Shown here: positions 24,052-31,091 of the stretch, piece after piece | How the letters are laid out: every line of letters starts with the position of its first letter | How positions within the stretch are numbered: position 1 is the stretch's first letter | DNA from: Methanoculleus sediminis | Lineage (GTDB): Archaea > Halobacteriota > Methanomicrobia > Methanomicrobiales > Methanoculleaceae | Reading direction: 5' to 3' | DNA length: 64,000 nt | Assembly: GCF_001017125.1 (NCBI RefSeq) | Contig: NZ_JXOJ01000008.1 | Span: 163,033-227,032 of the forward strand | The notes under the pieces: model-generated | The model's database searches: none | Seen by the model: only the letters and a program-made list of their open reading frames with translations | Told to the model about the DNA's origin: nothing | Position numbers and translations under genes: made by a program

Positions 24052-25032
24052 CTACGCCCCGCCACCACCGGCACCGAACGGACAGGCGCCCCTGAGCGCG
24101 TAGAGCAGCCCCCCGTAGCCGAGACTGACTGCGATCACCTGGACGATCGCCCCGAGCAGCGGGATGAAGATGAGGATCTGCAGGATCACGAACCCCAGAA
24201 CGAAGATCCACGAACGCCCCGGACTCCATCCCGCCCGGGAAGCAATGGCGTCCCCGAGGGCGTATGCGACGAAGAGCGACGAGAGCATCAGGGCGACGAT
24301 GAAGAGCATTCCTGCGACGAGCGCGATGGGGAGGCCGACGATCGTGATCGCGATGATGACGAGGATGATCGCCGATACGATGATTGCGACGAACCCGAGG
24401 ACCGTCAGGAGAACCGGACTCTTCTCGACCTGTCCGACCACCGCCGCAAACAGGTCGGGGAACGCCCGGATGAGGAGGAGCCCGAGGATAAGGAATCCGA
24501 TGGCGAAGAGCACCGAGACCAGGTCGGGCAGCAGTCCGGGCTCCGACGGCTCCTCGAACGTCACGTTCCCGGCCGTGCCGGGATTGTTGAAGGTCTCGCC
24601 CGATACCGTCAGGTTGCGGAGAACCGATCCCGCGTTGGTGACCTCCCCCGCCGAGATGAATGCGTCGCGCTCTATGACGGCATTTTCCCCGATTCTGACC
24701 GTGCCTCCGGTGATGAGGGCGTTCGTCGCGTTCCCGTTCAGTTCGATCTCGCCCCCGGCGGCAAGCACCTTTCCGCCGACATCGCCGTTGACGATCAGGG
24801 TGCCTCCCGCGGCGATGACGTCGCCGGCGACCGGCGCATCCACCGTCACCATGCCCCCGGCGACCGTCAGGCTGTCTACGGGGGCGTTGACGGTCACGGA
24901 CCCGCCCGAGGCGACCACGTCGTCGGGGATGGGGGTGTCGATCACCTGCTGATCCCCGCCGAGGAAGGTGAGTGCCTGAACTCCGGACGGGATGAGCAGC
25001 AGACCGAGAATCAGCACTGCCAGATGCTTCAT
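24052..25032 (-). CDS. Exported bactofilin/polymer-forming-like domain protein with C-terminal membrane helices
   Basis: A 326-residue protein. A signal peptide (about residues 1-20, ending SGVQA) is followed by about 130 residues of short beta-helix-like repeats rich in V, G, N and A, such as VASGGSVTVNAPVDSLTVAGG, the pattern of the polymer-forming cytoskeletal (bactofilin-like) fold. From about residue 165 there are four to five transmembrane helices. The repeat domain therefore probably faces the outside, unlike cytoplasmic bactofilins. The start at 25032 removes an upstream extension without signal-peptide features. Function is unknown; an envelope-associated scaffold is plausible. Confidence 0.7.
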   Translation of the reverse strand: MKHLAVLILGLLLIPSGVQALTFLGGDQQVIDTPIPDDVVASGGSVTVNAPVDSLTVAGGMVTVDAPVAGDVIAAGGTLIVNGDVGGKVLAAGGEIELNGNATNALITGGTVRIGENAVIERDAFISAGEVTNAGSVLRNLTVSGETFNNPGTAGNVTFEEPSEPGLLPDLVSVLFAIGFLILGLLLIRAFPDLFAAVVGQVEKSPVLLTVLGFVAIIVSAIILVIIAITIVGLPIALVAGMLFIVALMLSSLFVAYALGDAIASRAGWSPGRSWIFVLGFVILQILIFIPLLGAIVQVIAVSLGYGGLLYALRGACPFGAGGGGA

Positions 25033-25167
25033 ATACCAGAGATAGATCGCTCCCCTCAAAAACCTTCGTGCGAAAGGGACGGTGATACCGGAGCGGCGGT
25101 GCTCACGGCCGGCATGCACGCCGATCCGTCCGCCATCCGGAAGAATTACGCCCCGGAACCGTTCCGG

Positions 25168-25800
25168 CTACACCAGATCGCCGAGGCGGCGCTTGAGTTC
25201 GGCGATCGCCTCGTCCTTTCCGGGGACTTCCGATTCCTGGACGGAACGGATGTTCTCCTCGATCGACGTGGCCACCCACTCCTTCGGGACGCCGGACGCC
25301 GCGAAGAGTTCCTGCCACTCCCCGGAGCCGAACGGGATGACCCTGACCAGTTTGCCGAGGATGTTCCAGTCAACGACTTTGTACTCCTCTCCGGTACTGG
25401 TATCCGCCACCTGCACTGACCGGTCGTCGTTGCACCTGACGACCCGGGCGTGGATGACGTAGACGCTCACCTCGTCTTTGTCGGTGAAGGTGACCTGGAC
25501 GACGTCGTCCGGCTGCGGGCTCTCGGGCACCATGTAGAGGGCGATGTCGCCGGGATACATCAGCTCCGGCTCGTACCGGTCTGCAATGCCGATGTAGCCG
25601 GTATCGGAGACGTAGAGCCGGAGGTACTCCTGGTAGAACTTCCGGACGATCCAGTAGACCGCTCCCGGATGCGTCTCCGCCAGTTTCAGAAGGAGGTTGT
25701 GGATGGCGCTCGGAATGCTCTCCGGCCGATCCAGCACCTGGCGAGCCAGATTCTCGTACGCTTCCACAACCCCGGCCTCTTTCTGCGTTGCCTCTGCCAT
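25168..25800 (-). CDS. Uncharacterised protein with an S24/S26-peptidase-like beta domain
   Basis: A 210-residue soluble protein. The helical N-terminal 70 residues resemble a small helix bundle. The middle (YPGDIALYMVPESPQPDDVV, then VIHARVVRCND, then ILGKLVRVIPFG) resembles the S24/S26 peptidase fold of LexA-type proteins and signal peptidases. The Ser-Lys catalytic pair is not evident, so it may be a non-catalytic version. Start 25800 (MAEATQKEAG) was chosen from codon pattern. Fold assignment is tentative. Confidence 0.45.
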   Translation of the reverse strand: MAEATQKEAGVVEAYENLARQVLDRPESIPSAIHNLLLKLAETHPGAVYWIVRKFYQEYLRLYVSDTGYIGIADRYEPELMYPGDIALYMVPESPQPDDVVQVTFTDKDEVSVYVIHARVVRCNDDRSVQVADTSTGEEYKVVDWNILGKLVRVIPFGSGEWQELFAASGVPKEWVATSIEENIRSVQESEVPGKDEAIAELKRRLGDLV

Positions 25801-25969
25801 ACTAACAAACCCCGGTGCATAATACCGGTAGTAGGATAAAAGTGTTCCTCCGTGTTTTTCCGGCACGCCGCCCGGATCGACGCAGGTTCCCGGCATCGTA
25901 CCGGTTCCCGGAGAAGCGAAACCGCCGGCACCGCCATCGAATACGCGAGAAGAGAAAAGAACTATAACG

Positions 25970-25977
25970 CTTATATT
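25970..25977 (+). promoter_or_regulatory. TATA box before the gene at 26,014
   Basis: CTTATATT lies about 40 bases before ATG 26014, leaving room for the AGAGG ribosome-binding site at about 26,001. Confidence 0.45.
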
Positions 25978-26013
25978 CGACCGTGACCATACAGTAAAGC
26001 AGAGGATATTGAT

Positions 26014-26427
26014 ATGGGTGGCATAAAGGATTCTACGTATCTTGATGTCCAGAAAGCACTCGCCCGGCGGTTCTCTCCCCAGGACGGGTGGCGGTTCGCA
26101 TGGTCTCCCGCCGGCAGTGCGCAGCCGGAGGGCCTGGTCTCCCGCCGGGTCGCCGGCAGGACGGAGCGGGTGCTCGTGAACGTGAAGATGACTCCCAGTG
26201 TCCCGGTGAATGCCGTTGAGGCGCTCAGGGCAGCCGCAAGCGTCGGCAAAGCCGACAGGGCTGTTCTCGTCGTTCCCGGAGGGGCGGCCGTCCCGGAGGT
26301 TCCCGAGGGAGTCGACGTCCTGGAGATGGGCAACTGGCAGATCGTCGGCGGCCGCATCGCCTGGGCGAAGAACATCGAGCGGAGCGCGTTCCTCGAGGAG
26401 GAGCGTGCGAGAAGGGGTCTCGCGTAA
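26014..26427 (+). CDS. Uncharacterised small protein
   Basis: A 137-residue soluble protein with an alpha/beta pattern: TERVLVNVKMTPSVPVNAVEAL, then KADRAVLVVPGG, then VDVLEMGNWQIVG. Alternating strands and helices suggest a small restriction-endonuclease-like or Rossmann-like domain, but no motif is decisive. It has its own TATA box and a ribosome-binding site, so it is probably expressed. Not recognised as a known family. Confidence 0.55.
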   Translation: MGGIKDSTYLDVQKALARRFSPQDGWRFAWSPAGSAQPEGLVSRRVAGRTERVLVNVKMTPSVPVNAVEALRAAASVGKADRAVLVVPGGAAVPEVPEGVDVLEMGNWQIVGGRIAWAKNIERSAFLEEERARRGLA

Positions 26428-26736
26428 GGCGGCCCTTCACAACACTTTTACAACGACGTTTGGGAGATCTTCCACCGAAAGGTGGGAACATTGCACTTTG
26501 GGATTTGAACCCCCATCTGCTCGTCCTGCCTCTGGCGATCCCGACATGTCGGGCAGAGCAAACGGCGCTCATATGATAGACGAGAGTTTACCCGCGATCC
26601 GCCGCCGGGAGCCGGACCCTCTTCCGCCATGCAGATCCTCCATCATTCGCGCGGCTCCCATTTCCGGCCGATAGCGGCTTTTTTCGGTGGAAACTCAATC
26701 CAACGGCCCCAAAGAGTCGATGCTTGTCACAGAAAA
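26428..26736. other. Gap without a recognised gene
   Basis: About 310 bases before the subtilase promoter. It contains a perfect 14-base palindrome CCCGACATGTCGGG and, on the reverse strand, a T-arm-like GGGGGTTCAAATCCC without the rest of a tRNA. Nothing else is recognised. Confidence 0.4.
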
Positions 26737-26746
26737 GGTATATACC
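26737..26746 (+). promoter_or_regulatory. Promoter of the subtilase gene, with long leader
   Basis: CACAGAAAAGGTATATACC combines a purine-rich BRE-like stretch with a strong TATA box. The likely transcript start is near 26,770, about 155 bases before ATG 26927, so the mRNA has an unusually long leader. A similar sequence is found at 48,872-48,886. Confidence 0.55.
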
Positions 26747-26926
26747 GGAGCGTTGAGCTCTCCAGCGTGGATGTCGGAACAGGCATCTCACAGTGCGCGG
26801 GGGCCGCCCATCCCTGGTTGACGCCCCGGATGACGCACCCCGCGTGCCCGGAGGCATGACGATCTGAGCTTTCGAACTGTAAAAGCGTTGCGTCGTGCCT
26901 CTGTCTATCTACACGGAGGTGAAACG

Positions 26927-28858
26927 ATGCAACCAAAAAAGATCGGGGGATTGCCCGTCGTTCTGGCAATCATCCTCGCAGGAATGATAACCGTGCCGGT
27001 GGCGAGCGCACAGAGTATCGAACAACCGTTCGATCTGCAGACCTACCGAGCGGAAGCACTCGAACATGTCTCCACGCGGGAGGGCATTCCCGTAGGAGAA
27101 TTAACCATCATAAACGAAGCCTTTGCCACGTTCCCCCTTACAGGCCGGTCCCTTTGGGGGGCAAAGATACTGGACGAAAAGTCGTCCGCTATCTACGGGA
27201 TTTATCTGGACGAAGAGGGCAAGGTTGCCGATATCGATGCCGTCAAGGAGGCTGAAGCGGCTGAGAAGAGCAAACGATACGGTAAACTGGACCCGGAACT
27301 TGCGGAGCGTGTCGCAACCATGCGATCCGATGAGAAGGTCGTCGTCTGGATCTGGCTAACGGAGCCCTCCACGGACCGGTCGCGGTTCCAGGGCAACCTG
27401 AGCGAGGAACAGCACCAGGAACTGCTGAGCCTACAGAGGGCCACGTATGCCGCCCACGAAGCGCCGGTGATCGACTTCCTGAAGACACAGGACTCGACCG
27501 TAGTCTATGCCTGTCAGTACGCCCCGGTGGTCTTCGCGGAGGTCTCCAGGGAGACGATCCAGGACCTGAGCAAGCGATCGGACGTCGTATCGCTGGACAT
27601 CACCCGGAGTTACGAACCTGCGCTCAATAGTGCAGCGCCGACCGTGAAGGCAAATGTTGTCTGGGGGAGGGGGAAGACCGGCACCGGCATCAAGGTCGCG
27701 ATTGTGGAAGTGCCTCTCGGTTCAGGTTCGGGGATACAGTTCTCAAACCCCTACCTGCTTGACGGGTCGTCGTACCGCCCCGATCTGCCCGTGAGTGGCC
27801 ACGCAACACAGGTGGCCGGTATCGTTGCAAGTACCCACTCAACGTACAAGGGCATCTCCTACGGAGTACCGGCACTGCTCTCTGCAAATGCCCCCAGCGA
27901 GGACGATACCGATATTGTCGCTGCAACAGAGTGGGCGATAACGCAGGGCGCAAAGGTCATCAGTTGCAGTTTTGGGGGAGAGACTGGAAGCAGCCTCGGC
28001 GATATGGATCAGTACCTCGATCATGTCGTCTGGAGCAACCACCTGACCGTCGTTGTTGCTGCAGGTAACCCACCCAACAGTGGCAATGTATGGTGTCCGG
28101 GCCTTGCCTATAACGTCATTACTGTTGGTGCTTTTGATGATCGGGATTCATCAGCTTGGACAGGTGATACCATGTGGCAATACTCTGGCTATAACGATCC
28201 TGAATCGCCGCACGGTGATCGGGAGAAGCCGGAGGTGGTCGCCGTCGGGTGCGGGATAACATCCACCTCGACGGCCAGCCCCTGGCTCGTCAGTTGCGCC
28301 TCAGGAACAAGTCTCGCCGCACCGGCGGTATCCGGCGAGGCCGCCCTGTTGATGCACCGGCAGAGCCAGCTCACGTCCTGGCCGGAAGCCGTCAAGGCGG
28401 CCATCATGGCGGGAGCGGTCCACAACATCGAGGGTGCCAGCAGGTTGAGCGACCGCGACGGTGCAGGCGGGATCGACTGTTCGATCGCCGACGACACCAT
28501 CGCGAACAACCGCTGGTGGGCGAACACCGTGACCTACGGCGACTTCCCGAAGACTTATGTCCTGAGCGGCATCCCCGCCGGGAAGAAGGTCCGGGTCGTT
28601 GCCGCGTGGGACTCGCATCCCCCGGATCTACATCCCCCTTACGGCACGATCAACGACCCGCTGCAATCCGATTTTGACCTGATCATCTACGATCCGAACG
28701 GCGAGCAGGTCGAAGTCTCGTCGTCCTACGACAACAACTACGAGATCGGCCAGTTCGAGACGGAAATGAGCGGGAACTATCAGGCGAGGGTTGTTAAATA
28801 CCGGTTCGAAGGCGCATCCGAGCGTCTCGCGCTGGCTTACAGCATCAGCGACCCCTGA
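26927..28858 (+). CDS. Secreted subtilase (S8 family) with altered catalytic acid
   Basis: A 643-residue exported serine-protease-like protein. A signal peptide ends in VASA near residue 26, a propeptide-like region runs to about residue 225, and the S8 domain then has His292 in GHATQVAG, oxyanion Asn381 in VVAAGN and Ser462 in ASGTSLAAPAVSG. The canonical Asp position (IVEVPLG) carries Glu261. The C-terminal 120 residues form a beta-rich domain (DLIIYDPNGEQVEVS) of the pre-peptidase or P-domain type. ATG 26927 has GGAGGTG five bases upstream. Three lipoprotein genes follow closely. It may be a weak or atypical protease. Confidence 0.87.
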   Translation: MQPKKIGGLPVVLAIILAGMITVPVASAQSIEQPFDLQTYRAEALEHVSTREGIPVGELTIINEAFATFPLTGRSLWGAKILDEKSSAIYGIYLDEEGKVADIDAVKEAEAAEKSKRYGKLDPELAERVATMRSDEKVVVWIWLTEPSTDRSRFQGNLSEEQHQELLSLQRATYAAHEAPVIDFLKTQDSTVVYACQYAPVVFAEVSRETIQDLSKRSDVVSLDITRSYEPALNSAAPTVKANVVWGRGKTGTGIKVAIVEVPLGSGSGIQFSNPYLLDGSSYRPDLPVSGHATQVAGIVASTHSTYKGISYGVPALLSANAPSEDDTDIVAATEWAITQGAKVISCSFGGETGSSLGDMDQYLDHVVWSNHLTVVVAAGNPPNSGNVWCPGLAYNVITVGAFDDRDSSAWTGDTMWQYSGYNDPESPHGDREKPEVVAVGCGITSTSTASPWLVSCASGTSLAAPAVSGEAALLMHRQSQLTSWPEAVKAAIMAGAVHNIEGASRLSDRDGAGGIDCSIADDTIANNRWWANTVTYGDFPKTYVLSGIPAGKKVRVVAAWDSHPPDLHPPYGTINDPLQSDFDLIIYDPNGEQVEVSSSYDNNYEIGQFETEMSGNYQARVVKYRFEGASERLALAYSISDP

Positions 28859-28895
28859 ACCCACTTATTTTTGTATCATCAACAGAGGGACTGCA

Positions 28896-29456
28896 ATGAA
28901 ATTACGTATTTACTCATACATCGCAACGATAATCCTCGTCGTCCTTGCCAGCGCCGGGTGCCTGGGACCGGCTGATACTGCCGTAAATACCACCCCGGAA
29001 CCGACACCGGAGCCCTGCGAGACATGCACCGTCCCCGAGGGCTTCTGCGGCCCGCCCGGGGTCTGCCCGGGGGAGCCAGTGAACGGCGTCTATGTCTTCA
29101 CGGACAGGAACGTCTACCGGATCGGGGAGGTGGTGGAGTTCGGTATCGTCAACTGTGGCGATGAGCCGGTGGAATTCGGCAACCCGCGCCCATGGTGGAT
29201 TGACAGATGGGTCACGAACGAATCAGGATGCATGCCGGGCAATTGCACCGGCGGCACGTGGGAGCCCGTCGGCAATGCGGGATGTGCTCCGACCGTGGTG
29301 TGCTTCCTCGACCCCGGAGAAAACTGGACGGTGCGTTGGGATACTTCAGGGGCGAACCGAAGTGAGACCCTATACATGGTGGCGGACAACCTCACTCCCG
29401 GGACACACTGCATCTGGTACGAAGGCGGCTACGCCAAGGAGTTCGAGTTCGTATGA
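28896..29456 (+). CDS. Lipoprotein with Ig-like domain, paralogue 1 of 3
   Basis: A 186-residue lipoprotein. The lipobox ends SAGC (Cys at about residue 21) and is followed by a Thr/Pro/Glu linker (TTPEPTPEPCETC). Four cysteines follow in CETCTVPEGFCGPPGVCPG, then a beta-sandwich-like domain: VYVFTDRNVYRIGEVVEF, then VNCGDEPVEF, then LDPGENWTVRW, then LTPGTHCIWY. The strand order and PGE/PGT turns resemble the BsuPI-type subtilisin inhibitor or related Ig-like domains. It starts 37 bases after the subtilase stop, with AGAGGG before the ATG. An inhibitor or chaperone role toward the protease is a hypothesis. Confidence 0.72.
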   Translation: MKLRIYSYIATIILVVLASAGCLGPADTAVNTTPEPTPEPCETCTVPEGFCGPPGVCPGEPVNGVYVFTDRNVYRIGEVVEFGIVNCGDEPVEFGNPRPWWIDRWVTNESGCMPGNCTGGTWEPVGNAGCAPTVVCFLDPGENWTVRWDTSGANRSETLYMVADNLTPGTHCIWYEGGYAKEFEFV

Positions 29457-29574
29457 AGCAGGAAAAGCAGGCAACGCCGGCCCCCGGCGTCCCCTTGAGT
29501 TCCGAGCCTGCACACGGTTTACATGCCTAATCCCCATGAGGTGTAAGGATGTGCATGCAACCGGAGAAACCACA

Positions 29575-30204
29575 ATGAAACCACAAATTCACCCCTGCAT
29601 CGCAACGATAGCTCTCATCGCTATCCTCGCGACCGCCGGGTGCCTGGGACCGGCCGATACCGCCGTAAACGCCACCCCGGAACCCACACAGGAGCCCTGC
29701 GAGACCTGCACCGTCCCCGAAGGATTCTGCGGCCCGCCCGCGGTCTGCCCGGGGGAGCCGGTGAACGGCGTCTACGCCTTCACAGACAGAAACGTCTACC
29801 ATATCGGGGAGGTGGTGGAGTTCGGTATCGTCAACTGCGGCGATGAACGCATAATGTTTGCTCACCCATCTCCGTGGCAGGTTGAAAGATGGATCACAAA
29901 CGCACCCAGAGGCACACCGGACAACGATACCGACGGTACGTGGGAGATGGTCGGCCATGTTGCAGGATTTGTTCAAACAATGGCATGGCCTCTTCATCCC
30001 GGAGAGACGGAGACGACGCGGTGGAATACTACAGACTGGAATACTCCAGAGTGGGGGAGAGAGGTACGGCCGATGAACGACAACGTCACCCTCACCCCCG
30101 GGACATACCGGATACGGTACCCCTGGATCGGGATATCCCGGGGGGACCGGATACATTACGTAGAGGGCAACCTCAACTTCACCAAGGAGTTCGCATTCGT
30201 ATGA
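29575..30204 (+). CDS. Lipoprotein with Ig-like domain, paralogue 2 of 3
   Basis: A 209-residue protein close to paralogue 1 in its first 95 residues, including the lipobox ATAGC, the Pro/Thr linker and the four-cysteine segment. It diverges afterwards in the loop between strands, with an insertion near residues 150-165. The beta-sandwich ends NLNFTKEFAFV, compared with YAKEFEFV in paralogue 1. The start is ATG 29575. About 25 bases upstream are nearly identical before paralogues 2 and 3, so the duplication included the leader. Confidence 0.72.
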   Translation: MKPQIHPCIATIALIAILATAGCLGPADTAVNATPEPTQEPCETCTVPEGFCGPPAVCPGEPVNGVYAFTDRNVYHIGEVVEFGIVNCGDERIMFAHPSPWQVERWITNAPRGTPDNDTDGTWEMVGHVAGFVQTMAWPLHPGETETTRWNTTDWNTPEWGREVRPMNDNVTLTPGTYRIRYPWIGISRGDRIHYVEGNLNFTKEFAFV

Positions 30205-30298
30205 TGGCGTTGAGCAGGCGGCCCCGTGCCAGCGCGCAGCCCGGTGGGTCCCGTTCACCAGGAGGGGTAAGGATGTGCACGCAACCGGAGAAACCACA

Positions 30299-30955
30299 AT
30301 GAAGTCACGTATTCCCCCATGCATCGCGGCGATAGCCCTCATCGCCCTCCTCGCAACCGGCCGGGTGCCTGGGACTGACCGATACCGCCGTAAACGTCAC
30401 GCCAGAACCGACACCGGAACCCTGCGAGACCTGCACCGTACCCGAGGGATTTGCGGCCCGTCCGGGGTCTGCCCGGGGGAGCCGGTGAACGATGTCTACG
30501 TCTTCACGGACAGGAACGTCTATCATATCGGGGATGTGGTGGAGTTCGGCATCGTCAACTGCGGCGATGAACAGGTGGAATTCAGCAACCCGTCCCCGTG
30601 GCGGATCGATAAGTGGGTCACGAACGCATCCGGGGGCACGCCGGGGAACAATATAGGCACATGGGAGATCATCGGCGATGCCGGGTGTACTCCATGTGCA
30701 AGGTGCTACCTCAATCCGGGACAAAACTGGACGCTCTATCGAACCTCAGCTCAGGAAAGGGCAGCCGGAGATCTCAAATACAGCTGGACGGAGGAACGGG
30801 TGCGATGGAACACTACAGACTGGTGGGATACTGCGGAGGCGAGCGGAAGTCCTGTACACCCATATGAGATTCGGATTCACGACGACCCCCTTACCCCCGG
30901 AAAGTACCGGATATGGTACGGGCGCAACCTCGCCAAGGAGTTCGAACTTGTATAA
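30299..30955 (+). CDS. Lipoprotein paralogue 3 of 3, with two compensating frameshifts
   Basis: A 218-residue frame. Compared with paralogue 2 there is one extra base near 30,357-30,361 and one missing base near 30,449-30,452, so about 30 residues between them are read in a different frame (RVPGTDRYRRKRHART in place of the linker). The lipobox cysteine and two of the four cysteines are lost, while the beta-sandwich from VYVFTDRNVYHIGDVVEF onward is intact. The protein can still be made but probably is not lipid-anchored. GTG 30275 is a possible longer start; ATG 30299 matches its paralogues. Confidence 0.65.
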   Translation: MKSRIPPCIAAIALIALLATGRVPGTDRYRRKRHARTDTGTLRDLHRTRGICGPSGVCPGEPVNDVYVFTDRNVYHIGDVVEFGIVNCGDEQVEFSNPSPWRIDKWVTNASGGTPGNNIGTWEIIGDAGCTPCARCYLNPGQNWTLYRTSAQERAAGDLKYSWTEERVRWNTTDWWDTAEASGSPVHPYEIRIHDDPLTPGKYRIWYGRNLAKEFELV

Positions 30956-31091
30956 GGGGGAAGAAGCAGAGTAACTCCGGGCCACGGGACCAGGGTTTTC
31001 ACGCCGTTTTCCGTGCGTAGAGAGAGCCGGCACGAACCGGCGGTGCAGAACCCCGGTCGACCGGGCCGTGCTATCGCCGGTTCGGGGAAGG

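Noticed and set aside
26480..26640. Possible tRNA on the reverse strand (GGGGGTTCAAATCCC resembles a T-arm)
   Set aside because: Only three T-stem pairs form, no matching acceptor 5' strand or anticodon arm was found upstream, and no intron arrangement rescues it.
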